A stretch of DNA of 33,198 nt, from positions 1-33,198 of the forward strand of contig CANGPA010000014.1 of assembly GCA_947455645.1 (NCBI GenBank), written 5' to 3'. Positions 1 through 9,686 of the stretch are shown piece after piece (position 1 is the stretch's first letter; every line of letters begins with the position of its first letter). The notes beneath the pieces are model-generated. The model ran no database searches, was not told the DNA's origin, and saw nothing but the letters and a program-made list of their open reading frames with translations. The stretch is from Hyphomicrobiales bacterium. Its GTDB lineage: Bacteria; Pseudomonadota; Alphaproteobacteria; Rhizobiales; Beijerinckiaceae. The position numbers and the translations under genes are program-made.

Positions 1-605
1 AAGGCTTCAACAACCAAAAGATCATCCGCCGAGGGATGAATGAGCGCCATGGCTTTATCAAATGGCTCTGTTTCGCTTTCTAACCAAAGCGCGAATTGAT
101 CTTCCGGAATGATGACGGGCATTCGATTATGCAACGCCGATAACGTGCCATTCGCGTCTGTTGTGACAATGGTGGCGGTGTCGATCTCAGAGCCATTGGG
201 GTGAATATAGGTTTCCCAAAGACCGGCAATCGCAAAGGTTTTCCCGTCTGCGCGTTTTATCCGGTGCGGTATTTTTTGTTTGCCGTGATGGGCCCATTCA
301 TAAAACCATTCGGCAGGAACGAGACAGCGGCGATGACGGGCAGCCGCGCGAAAAGCGGGCTTTGACGCGATTGTTTCGCCGCGTGCGTTAAACAATGTTG
401 GAAACCCCTCGGGGTCTTTGAGCCACGCGGGTAAAAGCCCCCATCGCATGAGACGAAAATGGCGTTTGTTGTTTTCATAAGTGATGACGGCAATCGGCTC
501 GGTCGGTGCGATATTGCTGCGTGGTGGAAAATTTGGCTTCTCGTCATAGCCGAAGAGCGCTTGGACTTCTTCTGGCGTAACAGTCAGTGCAAATCGACCA
601 CACAT
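1..605 (-). CDS. SRAP-family (YedK/HMCES-like) abasic-site protein, 3' end cut by window edge
   Basis: The frame is open from the ATG at 605 to base 1, so about 201 N-terminal residues are visible and the C-terminus lies outside the window. It begins MCGRF, the SRAP hallmark in which Cys2 becomes the N-terminal nucleophile after Met removal. The other active-site positions of the family are recognisable: Asn73 and Arg75 in FNARGET, Glu103 in FYEW and His159 in LHNRMPV. SRAP proteins form a DNA-protein crosslink with abasic sites in single-stranded DNA and so shield them during replication. The start lies 15 bases after the acyl-CoA dehydrogenase stop codon, so co-transcription is likely although no strong Shine-Dalgarno is visible. 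Family assignment is secure; the cellular role is inferred from the E. coli and human members. Confidence 0.93.
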   Translation of the reverse strand, partial: MCGRFALTVTPEEVQALFGYDEKPNFPPRSNIAPTEPIAVITYENNKRHFRLMRWGLLPAWLKDPEGFPTLFNARGETIASKPAFRAAARHRRCLVPAEWFYEWAHHGKQKIPHRIKRADGKTFAIAGLWETYIHPNGSEIDTATIVTTDANGTLSALHNRMPVIIPEDQFALWLESETEPFDKAMALIHPSADDLLVVEA

Positions 606-620
606 AATCGGCTTCGTATT

Positions 621-2387
621 TCAGATTTCGAGAACAGAGTCGCTTGCAGCCAGCGCTGAAGCACCGGAAAATACGATGCGTTCAAGACCAAAGGCATCGG
701 GGACGATTTGCTCAGCAAAAAACTTTGCCGTTGCTGCGCGCTTATCATTGTGTGGTGCGGGCTCGGCGAGCGCGGCTTTGACCAAGGCCACGCCGCCCAA
801 GGTGACACCAAAAAGAGTCTGATAGGCGGTGGCGGACGCCAAGGCATCGGCCGGCCGATTTTTGCTGGCATCGAGCATATAGAGCGTTGCGCGTTCAAAA
901 GATGCAAGCGCGTTTGAAAGAATGTTCGCAGTTTCACCAAAGCCTGGACGATTGGTTTCATCGAGCAGATCGATAAGGCCCATCATTTCCCGCACGAGCG
1001 CATTGACCGTTTCGCCCTCCGACAGAGGCAGTTTACGCGTGACAAGATCAATCGCTTGAATGCCATTGGTGCCCTCATAAATGGCCGCGATCCGCGCATC
1101 GCGCAAATGCTGGGCTGCTCCCGAGCCTTCAATGAAGCCCATCCCGCCATGAATTTGGATTCCAATCGAGGCCACTTCTATGCCGATATCGGTTGACCAG
1201 GATTTTGCGACCGGCGTGAGCAAAGCCGCGCGTTCATCCGCGATTTTCTTTTTCTCCGGATCTTGCTCCCGATGCGCACGATCAATGGCTGCGGCGGTCA
1301 TATAACAAATGGCGCGGGCGGCATCGGTCTTTGCGCGCATGATCATCAGCATACGGCGAATATCAGCGTGCTCGATGATGGCGCTTGACCCTTCGCCTTT
1401 CGTACCGAATGCGCGGCCTTGCTTGCGATCTTTCGCGTATGACAAAGCCAATTGATACGCACGTTCACCAATCGCCACACCTTGCAAACCGACGCCCAAG
1501 CGGGCGCTGTTCATCATGGTGAACATGCAATTCAATCCGCGATTTTCCTCGCCGATGAGATAGCCGATTGCGCCGTCCTGATCACCATAAATCATGGTGC
1601 AGGTGGGCGAGCCATGAATACCGAGTTTTGATTCGAGGCCGGCGCAGCGCACATCATTGCGTGCGCCCAAGGAGCCATCGGCGTTTACGAGAAATTTGGG
1701 GACGAGAAAGAGTGAAATGCCGCGTGATCCGGAAGGCGCATCGGGGAGGCGAGCCAGTACAAGATGGATGATGTTGGCGGTGAGATCGTGCTCGCCATAG
1801 GTGATGTAGATTTTTTGTCCGGTGATGCGATAGCTGCCATCGCTGGCCCGTTCAGCGCGCGTTTTGAGCGCACCAACATCGGAACCGGCCTGTGGCTCGG
1901 TGAGATTCATTGTGCCCATCCATTCGCCAGAGATGAGCTTGTCGAGATAGATGCTCTTCAAATCCTCGGAGCCATGCGCGGCAAGCGCGTCAATCGCCCC
2001 CGATGTCAGCATCGGCCCAAGCATGAAAGCCATCGAGGCCGCCGTCCACATGTCCGAGCAGGCAAGTTGTAAGAGGTGAGGGAGGCCTTGCCCACCATAT
2101 GCGGTGGGCGCGGTGAGGCCGTTCCAACCGCCCGCGGCCCAATCGCGATAGGTTTCTTGCCAGCCGGGCGGTGTGGTCACTATTCCGCTTTCAAACCGCG
2201 CGCCGATTGTATCGCCAACGCGATTGAGCGGAGCTATCCGATCGCTCGCGAATTTGCCTGCTTCTTCCAACACGGCTTCAGCGAGTCCATCCGCCAATTC
2301 GGGGGCGAGCCCTTCGGCCTCAAGAGCATCCAAACCAAAGGCCTTGGCCATGAAGGTGATGTCGGCAATGGGGGCGCTAAAATTCAT
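621..2387 (-). CDS. Acyl-CoA dehydrogenase, ~588-residue DmdC-like subfamily with extra C-terminal domain
   Basis: An FAD-dependent acyl-CoA dehydrogenase that introduces the alpha,beta double bond in an acyl-CoA. Visible signatures are LTEPQAGSDVGALKT in the middle domain, IHGGMGFIEGSGAAQHLRD, and YEGTNGIQAIDLV, whose Glu is at the usual catalytic-base position. The length of 588 residues and the extra C-terminal helical region after the standard fold match the long subfamily that includes 3-methylmercaptopropionyl-CoA dehydrogenase (DmdC) and many uncharacterised paralogues, so the substrate cannot be assigned. I chose the ATG at 2387 (MNFSAPIADITFM), which matches the usual N-terminus of the family; an in-frame ATG six codons upstream at 2405 is possible. 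It is divergent from the Sua5 gene, and the SRAP gene follows it directly. Confidence 0.93.
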   Translation of the reverse strand: MNFSAPIADITFMAKAFGLDALEAEGLAPELADGLAEAVLEEAGKFASDRIAPLNRVGDTIGARFESGIVTTPPGWQETYRDWAAGGWNGLTAPTAYGGQGLPHLLQLACSDMWTAASMAFMLGPMLTSGAIDALAAHGSEDLKSIYLDKLISGEWMGTMNLTEPQAGSDVGALKTRAERASDGSYRITGQKIYITYGEHDLTANIIHLVLARLPDAPSGSRGISLFLVPKFLVNADGSLGARNDVRCAGLESKLGIHGSPTCTMIYGDQDGAIGYLIGEENRGLNCMFTMMNSARLGVGLQGVAIGERAYQLALSYAKDRKQGRAFGTKGEGSSAIIEHADIRRMLMIMRAKTDAARAICYMTAAAIDRAHREQDPEKKKIADERAALLTPVAKSWSTDIGIEVASIGIQIHGGMGFIEGSGAAQHLRDARIAAIYEGTNGIQAIDLVTRKLPLSEGETVNALVREMMGLIDLLDETNRPGFGETANILSNALASFERATLYMLDASKNRPADALASATAYQTLFGVTLGGVALVKAALAEPAPHNDKRAATAKFFAEQIVPDAFGLERIVFSGASALAASDSVLEI

Positions 2388-2507
2388 GCTACATGTCCAG
2401 TACAAAAATGGGTCATCATCAGATTAGGCGATTGCGCTTTGAAAGGCGAGGGTGGCTCTTTGCGCGGCAAACGGGTAAAGCAACGCAGCTAACATTTTGA
2501 TCAAAAG

Positions 2508-3491
2508 ATGACCACGCACGTAACGCGCCAGATTGCTGCGGATAACCAAGGCCTTCGCGAGGCCGGTGCCCTTTTGCGCGCGGGCGGTCTCGTCGCCTTT
2601 CCCACCGAAACGGTCTATGGTCTGGGCGCCGATGCAACGAATGGTACGGCGGTTGCGGGTATTTATGAAGCGAAGGGTCGGCCGCGATTTAATCCTTTAA
2701 TTATCCATGTCGCGTCGCTTGAGGAGGCTGAAACATTTGCCGTGTTCTCGTCCTTGGCGCGACGCCTTGCGGAGGCGTTTTGGCCTGGTCCCCTCACGCT
2801 TGTTTTGCAGCAACGCGCGCCAAGTTTGATTTCGGATCTCGCTCTTGCCGGACTTCAAAGCATTGCGATCCGCATTCCATCGTCGCCGATCGCACGCGCG
2901 ATCATCACTGCAGCAGGCAGACCCATTGCCGCGCCATCGGCCAATCGTTCAGGACGGGTGAGCCCAACAAATCCCGCCCATGTGCTGGCTGATCTTGAAG
3001 GACGCATCGACGCGATTGTGATGGGCGAAGCTGCAGAAGTTGGTGTTGAGTCGACAATTGTATCTTTGCTTGATGACAAGCCTGTGATGTTACGTCCAGG
3101 TGGTGTGACGCGCACACAGATTGAGGCCGTTTTAGGCCTTGTTGTGACTGACCCTGAGCTTCATACTCCGGATGATGCGCCATTGGCACCAGGCATGCTT
3201 GCCTCGCATTATGCACCGCATGCGATCGTCCGCTTGAATGCAAAGCAGATTGAACCCAGCGAAGCGGCTCTCTTGTTTGGATCTTTTTTGCCGAAAGGCT
3301 ACGACACAGCGCGTGCTGTTTTTAATTTAAGCCCATCAGGTGATTTGAAAGAAGCAGCGACAAATTTGTTTGCAGCTCTTCGCGGGCTTGATCAGTCGGG
3401 TGCTTTGAGCATTGCGGTTGCTCCTATTCCTGAAGGCGGATTGGGGGAAGCCATTCTCGATCGCCTCAACCGAGCCGCCGCGCCGCGTTGA
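2508..3491 (+). CDS. tsaC: L-threonylcarbamoyladenylate synthase (Sua5-type TsaC)
   Basis: Makes threonylcarbamoyl-AMP from threonine, bicarbonate and ATP, the first step of the universal t6A37 modification of ANN-decoding tRNAs. The YrdC-like domain fills roughly residues 10-200: FPTETVYGLGADA, KGRPRFNPLIIHV, the PSANRSGRVSPT nucleotide-binding region and a GVESTIV motif. After it comes the Sua5 C-terminal domain, starting near APGMLASHYAPHA. At 327 residues it is the long Sua5 form, not the short E. coli TsaC form. The ATG at 2508 is preceded by only a weak purine stretch (AAAAG). It is divergent from the acyl-CoA dehydrogenase across about 120 bases in which I see no clear promoter. The LysR gene follows on the same strand. 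Confidence 0.96.
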   Translation: MTTHVTRQIAADNQGLREAGALLRAGGLVAFPTETVYGLGADATNGTAVAGIYEAKGRPRFNPLIIHVASLEEAETFAVFSSLARRLAEAFWPGPLTLVLQQRAPSLISDLALAGLQSIAIRIPSSPIARAIITAAGRPIAAPSANRSGRVSPTNPAHVLADLEGRIDAIVMGEAAEVGVESTIVSLLDDKPVMLRPGGVTRTQIEAVLGLVVTDPELHTPDDAPLAPGMLASHYAPHAIVRLNAKQIEPSEAALLFGSFLPKGYDTARAVFNLSPSGDLKEAATNLFAALRGLDQSGALSIAVAPIPEGGLGEAILDRLNRAAAPR

Positions 3492-3567
3492 CACTCATTG
3501 GTTGCTTGCGGTTTCCATTCCGCACATCCAATATATGGAAATTAGAGATTCTCTTGCAGGGTTGCAA

Positions 3568-4488
3568 ATGAACCGAATTCCTTGGGATGATTTTCGCTTG
3601 GTAAAGGCGATCGCCGACACGCGCTCGCTGAATGGCGCGGCAACGATCCTCAACATCAATCACTCAACTGTTTTCCGGCGCTTGACCGATCTCGAAAAGC
3701 GGTTGGGTGCGGTACTCTTTGAGCGTCATCGGGCCGGTTATGCCTTAACGCCCGCGGGTGAAGAAATGACCCAACTCGCCAGCCGGATGGACGATGATGT
3801 CGAATCCTTCATGCGCAAGCTTCAAGGTCAAAGCCTTATTCCCACGGGCGAATTGCGGGTTACCACCAATGATACATTGCTCGTTTATTTGCTGATGCCC
3901 GTGTTTGCTGCTTTTCGGCGTGCCTTTCCAACCATCAATCTTGATGTCGTGCTGACCAACCAGCCGCTTAATCTTTCAAAGCGTGATGCGGATATCGCGA
4001 TACGCGCCACGGATAATCCGCCCGAAACGCTCGTGGGTCGCCGGATTTGCAGTTTGAATTGGGCGATCTATGGATTGAAAAGTGAATTTCCCGAAGCCGT
4101 CGCGGGGACATTTCCGGATCTTGACGGATTGGCATCGCGCATTTGGGTCTCATTGGGTGATCAACTCGGTCATATCCGTGCCGTGCGTTACGTGCATGAA
4201 CGCGTGCCGGAAGCGCAGATCGCAATCAAGATCAATACCGTATTGGGTTTGACCGAAGCGGTTGAAGAGGGCGTTGGTATTGGGCCGCTTCCCTGCCTTA
4301 TTGCCGATCGTCGTGAAAAACTTGTGCGCCTGACCGATCCCAATCCAGATTTTGCGACAGGGCTTTGGATTTTGACGCATCCGGATTTGCGCGCATCACC
4401 CCGCGTGCGCGCTTTCCTTGATGTTGCATCGGTCGAGTTATCAAAACTCAAGCCAATGATTGAGGGAGCAAAAGGCTCATCATCGTGA
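3568..4488 (+). CDS. LysR-family transcriptional regulator
   Basis: A 306-residue LysR-type protein. An N-terminal winged helix-turn-helix (roughly residues 5-65, including SLNGAATILNINHSTVFRRL and LEKRLGAVLFERHRAGYALTPAG) is followed by a periplasmic-binding-protein-like effector domain. The frame stays open upstream to 3412, inside the Sua5 gene, but the homologous region starts at the ATG at 3568 (MNRIPWDDFRLV), preceded by GCAGGG at suitable spacing, so I use that start. It ends 13 bases before the stop of the convergent AcuI-like gene. LysR regulators are often encoded beside a target, but here both neighbours are convergent or upstream, so the target and effector are unknown. Confidence 0.93.
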   Translation: MNRIPWDDFRLVKAIADTRSLNGAATILNINHSTVFRRLTDLEKRLGAVLFERHRAGYALTPAGEEMTQLASRMDDDVESFMRKLQGQSLIPTGELRVTTNDTLLVYLLMPVFAAFRRAFPTINLDVVLTNQPLNLSKRDADIAIRATDNPPETLVGRRICSLNWAIYGLKSEFPEAVAGTFPDLDGLASRIWVSLGDQLGHIRAVRYVHERVPEAQIAIKINTVLGLTEAVEEGVGIGPLPCLIADRREKLVRLTDPNPDFATGLWILTHPDLRASPRVRAFLDVASVELSKLKPMIEGAKGSSS

Positions 4489-4501
4489 GCGATTGGCGCT
4501 G

Positions 4502-5494
4502 TTACGAGCCAATCTCAACAACAACGCGGCCACGAATTTGGCCATTTAGAATCGTGGCGGCTGTTTCGATCACTTGATCAAAGGGAATAGTCTTCGTCAT
4601 TGATGCGAGCAGGGTGCGATCAAGATCGCTTGCAAGCCGTTTCCACGCTTCCAGTCGTAAAGACATCGGACACATCACGCTGTCGATACCGAGAAGCGCC
4701 ACGCCTCGCAAAATGAATGGTGCGACGCTTGAGGGAAAATCCATTCCCTGTGCGAGACCACAGGCTGAAATAGCTCCATGTGCCTTGGTTTGTGCAACCA
4801 CATTGGCGAGCGTATGGGAGCCGACCGAGTCGACACCCGCAGCCCATCGTTCTTTGCCCAAGGGGCGGCCGGGTTCTGACAATTCTTTGCGGTCGATGAT
4901 TTCAGCCGCGCCGAGTGATTTGAGATAGTCGGATTCCTCAAGCCGACCGGTTGACGCGATGACGTGCCAACCTGCTTTTTTTAGAAGGGCAATCGCTACC
5001 GATCCGACGCCACCGGCAGCGCCCGTGACGATTGCCGGTCCGTCGGCGGGCTTTAAGCCATGGCGCTCGAGCGCCAGCACGGACAGCATGGCGGTATAAC
5101 CGGCGGTACCAATGGCCATGGCATCATGTGCGCTCAATCCCGTCGGGATTTTTACGAGCCAATCGCCTTTCACGCGCGCCTTTTCTGAATAACCGCCGAA
5201 ATGCGTCTCTGATAATCCGTAACCATTCAGAAGCACGGCATCGCCTGGTTTAAAATTTTGATGCGCGGAGCTTTCAACAATGCCTGCGAGGTCGATGCCT
5301 GCGATCATCGGGAATTTGCGTGGCACGGCTGATTTTGCGGAGAGCACTAACCCGTCTTTGTAATTGATCGTGGAATGGCTGACACGAATGGTGACGTCGC
5401 CCTCCATTAGATCGGCTTCGGTTACGGTTGTGAACGCCGCATGTTGCGTGCCGGCTTCATCTTTGGTGACCATGATCGCTTTAAAGCCTGACAT
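4502..5494 (-). CDS. acuI: AcuI/YhdH-family NADPH-dependent acryloyl-CoA reductase-like oxidoreductase
   Basis: A medium-chain dehydrogenase/reductase of 330 residues in the zinc-free quinone-oxidoreductase branch. The N-terminal GroES-like domain carries STINYKDGL and FPMIAGIDLAG, and the Rossmann domain carries TGAAGGVGSVAIALLKKAGW for NADPH binding. The N-terminal pattern and length fit AcuI/YhdH, whose characterised members reduce toxic acryloyl-CoA to propionyl-CoA. The ATG at 5494 is preceded by AAGGAG with good spacing. It lies 54 bases downstream of the MFS gene on the same strand, so the two probably share a transcript. Family membership is clear; the acryloyl-CoA substrate is inferred from the family. 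Confidence 0.88.
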   Translation of the reverse strand: MSGFKAIMVTKDEAGTQHAAFTTVTEADLMEGDVTIRVSHSTINYKDGLVLSAKSAVPRKFPMIAGIDLAGIVESSAHQNFKPGDAVLLNGYGLSETHFGGYSEKARVKGDWLVKIPTGLSAHDAMAIGTAGYTAMLSVLALERHGLKPADGPAIVTGAAGGVGSVAIALLKKAGWHVIASTGRLEESDYLKSLGAAEIIDRKELSEPGRPLGKERWAAGVDSVGSHTLANVVAQTKAHGAISACGLAQGMDFPSSVAPFILRGVALLGIDSVMCPMSLRLEAWKRLASDLDRTLLASMTKTIPFDQVIETAATILNGQIRGRVVVEIGS

Positions 5495-5548
5495 GGTGTT
5501 CTCCTTGAAATGGGTGATCGAGTGCGAAGAAGGTCGGTAGATTTTCGA

Positions 5549-6784
5549 TTAAGCCGCTTGTGGTGCGACACGTTCAACAGGTTTTTCACGGATGGGAAGA
5601 TTGATAACGGCCGAGGCAATGCCCAAAGCGATGCTGAGCCACCAAACAATTTGATAGGACCCGCTGCTCTCATAGAGCACACCGCCAAGCCATACACCAA
5701 GAAAGCCGCCGAGCTGATGCGAGAAGAATGCAAAGCCATACAGCATGGCGAGATAACGCGTGCCAAACATAAGCGCGACCAGCGCTGAGGTGGGAGGCAC
5801 GGTGGAAAGCCAGAACAGTCCCATCACAAGACCAAACAGCATTGCCGTGATGGGTGAGGCAGGGATGAGGATGAAGGCTAAAACGGCAATCGAGCGACCC
5901 AAATAAATGAATGAAAGAATATAGCGCTTTGGCATGCGGCCGGAGAGCCAACCCGAACTTAACGAGCCAACCGCATTGGCAAGGCCAATGATTGCCAGTG
6001 TCCAGCCACCAACCCAAGCTGGCAAGCCGATGTCTCTTAGATAAGCCGGCATATGGGCCGTAATGAAAGCGAGTTGGAATCCACAGGTGAAAAACCCCAA
6101 GACCAGCATGACATAACTGGGGTGCCGAAAGGCCTCGGCGAGTGCCTGTTTAATCGACTGGGATTTTCCGCCGGAATTGTTTGATGACACATAACGTGTG
6201 GAGAGTGTGATCGAGAGGGGCAATACGGCAAGAAGCGTTGCGGCAAACACGAGCAAGGTCTGATGCCATCCAATCGCATCAATCAGGGCGGCACCAAGTG
6301 GCGGGAAGAAAAACTGTCCGAAAGATCCTGCTGCCGTGCCCGCACCAAAGGCTAAACCGCGCCATTGTTCCGGAAGCAATTTACCGAAGGCGCCGATGAC
6401 GAGATTGAACGAAGCGCCCGAAAGCCCAAGCCCGATTAAAATGCCCGCACCCAAAGTGAGGGTGCCCGATGTCGTGCCCAACGCCATGATCGACAGGCCC
6501 GCGGCATAAAGCAGGGCGCCGAGGATGATCATCCGGATCGTGCCAAAACGATCCGCCAAAGCGCCGGCAAAAGGCTGCCCAACACCCCACAACAAATTTT
6601 GAATGGCGATGGCAAAGGAAAATGTATCGCGGCCCCAGCCAAATTCGGCGGTCATCGGCAATTGGAACAGGCCAATTGAAGATCTGGGTCCAAAGGTCAA
6701 AAATCCAATCGAACATCCGCAGATGAGTATAATTGCGGGTGACCATTTCGCCCTTGTTTGGGCAGATTGAGACTGTTCGACCAT
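5549..6784 (-). CDS. Major facilitator superfamily transporter, 12 TM
   Basis: A 411-residue inner-membrane secondary transporter with about 12 hydrophobic segments. The MFS loop 2-3 signature is visible as GALADRFGTIRMIILGALLY, with a second-half counterpart near SSGWLSGRMPKRYIL. Overall it resembles the monocarboxylate / oxalate-formate antiporter-like branch, but the substrate cannot be read from the sequence. The frame runs upstream to 6880, but the ATG at 6784 has AAAGGGG at good spacing and removes a 32-residue low-homology extension. The untranslated leader contains a small inverted repeat (TCGCC-CAAA-GGCGA at 6821-6834) of unknown meaning. It is divergent from ppdK and upstream of the AcuI-like gene. 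Confidence 0.9.
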   Translation of the reverse strand: MVEQSQSAQTRAKWSPAIILICGCSIGFLTFGPRSSIGLFQLPMTAEFGWGRDTFSFAIAIQNLLWGVGQPFAGALADRFGTIRMIILGALLYAAGLSIMALGTTSGTLTLGAGILIGLGLSGASFNLVIGAFGKLLPEQWRGLAFGAGTAAGSFGQFFFPPLGAALIDAIGWHQTLLVFAATLLAVLPLSITLSTRYVSSNNSGGKSQSIKQALAEAFRHPSYVMLVLGFFTCGFQLAFITAHMPAYLRDIGLPAWVGGWTLAIIGLANAVGSLSSGWLSGRMPKRYILSFIYLGRSIAVLAFILIPASPITAMLFGLVMGLFWLSTVPPTSALVALMFGTRYLAMLYGFAFFSHQLGGFLGVWLGGVLYESSGSYQIVWWLSIALGIASAVINLPIREKPVERVAPQAA

Positions 6785-7007
6785 CACGGTGCCCCTTTTT
6801 TGGTGCTTATAGGCGCGCAGTCGCCCAAAGGCGAGTGGCGTGTTTGTAACCAAACGTGGAAATTCCAAGAAATCGTTCAAATCTTTTCATTTCCCGGAGG
6901 ATTGGATCAGACTTTCCAATGAATTGATCCTTGTTCTAGGTTGCTTTTTGTAAGGCCATCCGCCAAGGAACGATCATTATCTCGCATCTGCGAAAAGGGG
7001 CGGCGCG

Positions 7008-9686
7008 ATGGCGAAATGGGTTTATACCTTCGGAGACGGACAGGCCGAAGGCCAGTCGGATATGCGCAATCTCTTAGGCGGGAAAGGCGCGAACCTCGCC
7101 GAGATGAGCAATCTTGGATTGCCGGTACCTCCGGGCTTCACGATCACCACGGATGTCTGCACCTATTATTACGATCACGAACAATCTTATCCGCAAGAAC
7201 TCGAGGCACAAGTAACCGCCGCGCTTGATCATGTTGGCACATTAACCGCCAAGCGATTTGGCGACGGCGAGATGCCGCTTCTCGTCTCCGTGCGCTCTGG
7301 TGCGCGCGCCTCTATGCCGGGTATGATGGACACGGTTTTGAATTTAGGTCTCAACGATGTGACGGTTGAGGCAATCGCCAAGAGTTCTGGTGATGCACGC
7401 TTTGCATGGGATTCATATCGTCGCTTCATTCAAATGTATTCGGATGTTGTTCTAGGCGTTGATCATCATCATTTCGAGGACATTCTCGAAACGGCCAAAG
7501 AGCGCAAAAACTATCTCCTCGACACCGATCTTTCCGCCGATGAATGGAAAGTGATTGTTGCCGAATACAAAAAAGCCGTTGAAGCCGAATTGGGTAGGCC
7601 ATTTCCTCAAGACCCAAAGGAACAGCTTTGGGGCGCGATTGGAGCGGTGTTCGGTTCTTGGATGAATGCGCGGGCCAATAAATATCGCGAGCTTCATAGC
7701 ATTCCGGCGAGCTGGGGTACGGCTGTGAATGTTCAAGCGATGGTCTTCGGCAATCTCGGAGAAACTTCCGCAACGGGTGTTGCCTTTACTCGTAATCCAT
7801 CTACCGGTGAGAAAGCACTTTATGGCGAGTTTCTCATCAACGCGCAGGGTGAGGATGTAGTTGCGGGCATTAGAACGCCGCAAGACATTACGGAAGCGGC
7901 GCGAATTGCGGCAGGCTCTGACAAGCCATCGCTCGAAAAGGCGATGCCTCAAGCCTATGCTGAATTCATTCGGATTTGTGGCTTGCTCGAAAAACATTAT
8001 CGCGATGTGCAGGATGTCGAATTCACCATTGAGCGCGGTAAACTCTGGATGCTGCAAACGCGTAACGGGAAGCGCACCGCCAAAGCGGCATTGAAAATTG
8101 CCGTTGATTTCGCACATGAGGGTTTGATCACGCAGGAAGAGGCGATTGGTCGAATTGACCCTTCATCTCTTGATCAATTGTTGCATCCAACCATTGATCC
8201 TCACGCCGAACGCAAAGTGATGGCGTCGGGACTTCCAGCCTCACCGGGTGCGGCTACAGGTGAAATTGTACTTGATAGTGATGAAGCGGAATCTGCAAAA
8301 GCTGCGGGCCGCAAAGTGATTTTGGTGCGTGTTGAAACCTCTCCCGAAGACATTCATGGCATGCATGCCGCGGAGGGAATTTTGACCGCTCGTGGTGGGA
8401 TGACGTCCCATGCTGCGGTTGTGGCACGCGGTATGGGTAAGCCCTGCGTCTCAGGGGCAGGCATGCTGAAAGTTGATATGGTGGCGGGTACTGTGAGTGT
8501 ACCGGGTTTCACATTGAAGAAAGGCGACCACATCACGATTGATGGTTCAACCGGCCAAGTTTTGATTGGTCAGGTAAAAATGATTGAACCTGAATTATCG
8601 GGTGAATTTGGTACGCTGATGGGATGGGCTGATAAAAAGCGCCGTATGAAAGTGCGTACCAATGCGGAGACTCCGCTTGATGCCAAAACGGCGCGCAGCT
8701 TTGGTGCCGAGGGCATTGGTCTATGCCGAACAGAGCATATGTTCTTTGAAGGTGAGCGTATCATTGCTGTGCGCGAGATGATTCTTGCCGATGACAGCAA
8801 AGGGCGTCGTGCAGCACTTGCAAAATTATTGCCGATGCAGCGCAAGGATTTCATTGAACTCTTTACAATCATGTCCGGCTTGCCGGTGACAATCCGTTTA
8901 CTTGATCCGCCTTTGCATGAATTTTTACCGCACAGCGATGACGAAATTGCCGAAGTCGCTGCTGCCATGGGCGCCTCACCCGAAAAGCTCCGCGCGCGCG
9001 CGCTCGAACTTCATGAATTTAATCCGATGCTCGGCTTCCGTGGATGTCGGCTTGCGGTCGCTTATCCAGAAATCGCAGAGATGCAGGCGCGCGCGATCTT
9101 TGAAGCGGCCGTTGAAGCGGCCAAGCTCACAGGGCAGGCGGTAATTCCAGAAGTGATGGTGCCGCTCGTGATGGCAAAGCCTGAACTGGATTTTGTTAAA
9201 GCCCGCATAGATGCGATGGCTCAAGCGGTGAAGGCTGAAACCGGCGCACAATTTACCTATCAAGTTGGTACAATGATCGAATTGCCCCGCGCTGCTTTGC
9301 GTGCCGCTGAAATTGCGCAATCGGCAGAATTCTTCTCATTTGGAACGAATGATTTAACGCAAACAACGCTGGGTATTAGCCGTGATGACGCAGCCTCTTT
9401 TCTGGGCAGTTATACGATGCGTGGCTTACTGCCCGCTGATCCCTTCGTAACGCTTGATCAGGACGGGGTGGGAGAGTTGGTGCGCCTTGCGGCCGAGCGC
9501 GGCAAAAAAACTCGCCCTGACATTAAACTCGGCATTTGCGGAGAACATGGCGGAGATCCGGCCTCAATCCAATTCTGCGAAAGCGCGGGCCTTGATTACG
9601 TTTCCTGCTCACCTTATCGCGTGCCGATTGCACGCCTCGCTGCAGCGCAGGCCGCCATTGGCGCGAAGGTGGCAAGTCAGGCCTGA
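7008..9686 (+). CDS. ppdK: Pyruvate, phosphate dikinase
   Basis: Interconverts pyruvate + ATP + phosphate with phosphoenolpyruvate + AMP + diphosphate, linking glycolysis and gluconeogenesis. All three functional parts are present in 892 residues: an N-terminal ATP-grasp domain (GGKGANLAEMSNLGLPVPPGF, SGARASMPGMMDTVLNLG), the central phosphohistidine domain with GGMTSHAAVVARGMGKPC (His468 is the swivelling phospho-carrier), and a C-terminal TIM-barrel PEP/pyruvate domain ending with GICGEHGGDP (Cys844 is the catalytic acid). The ATG at 7008 has AAAGGGG just upstream. The gene faces nadC convergently, with about 50 bases between the stops. The 223 bases upstream, shared with the divergent MFS gene, must hold its promoter; no convincing boxes were found. 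Confidence 0.98.
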   Translation: MAKWVYTFGDGQAEGQSDMRNLLGGKGANLAEMSNLGLPVPPGFTITTDVCTYYYDHEQSYPQELEAQVTAALDHVGTLTAKRFGDGEMPLLVSVRSGARASMPGMMDTVLNLGLNDVTVEAIAKSSGDARFAWDSYRRFIQMYSDVVLGVDHHHFEDILETAKERKNYLLDTDLSADEWKVIVAEYKKAVEAELGRPFPQDPKEQLWGAIGAVFGSWMNARANKYRELHSIPASWGTAVNVQAMVFGNLGETSATGVAFTRNPSTGEKALYGEFLINAQGEDVVAGIRTPQDITEAARIAAGSDKPSLEKAMPQAYAEFIRICGLLEKHYRDVQDVEFTIERGKLWMLQTRNGKRTAKAALKIAVDFAHEGLITQEEAIGRIDPSSLDQLLHPTIDPHAERKVMASGLPASPGAATGEIVLDSDEAESAKAAGRKVILVRVETSPEDIHGMHAAEGILTARGGMTSHAAVVARGMGKPCVSGAGMLKVDMVAGTVSVPGFTLKKGDHITIDGSTGQVLIGQVKMIEPELSGEFGTLMGWADKKRRMKVRTNAETPLDAKTARSFGAEGIGLCRTEHMFFEGERIIAVREMILADDSKGRRAALAKLLPMQRKDFIELFTIMSGLPVTIRLLDPPLHEFLPHSDDEIAEVAAAMGASPEKLRARALELHEFNPMLGFRGCRLAVAYPEIAEMQARAIFEAAVEAAKLTGQAVIPEVMVPLVMAKPELDFVKARIDAMAQAVKAETGAQFTYQVGTMIELPRAALRAAEIAQSAEFFSFGTNDLTQTTLGISRDDAASFLGSYTMRGLLPADPFVTLDQDGVGELVRLAAERGKKTRPDIKLGICGEHGGDPASIQFCESAGLDYVSCSPYRVPIARLAAAQAAIGAKVASQA

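Noticed and set aside
3412-3567. N-terminal extension of the LysR gene overlapping the Sua5 gene
   Set aside because: The extension overlaps the Sua5 coding end and is unlike LysR proteins; the ATG at 3568 with GCAGGG upstream gives a standard N-terminus.
7452-8117. Long antisense open frame (221 codons) within ppdK
   Set aside because: It lies wholly inside a strongly conserved gene on the opposite strand, shows no recognisable domain and is explained by codon bias of ppdK.
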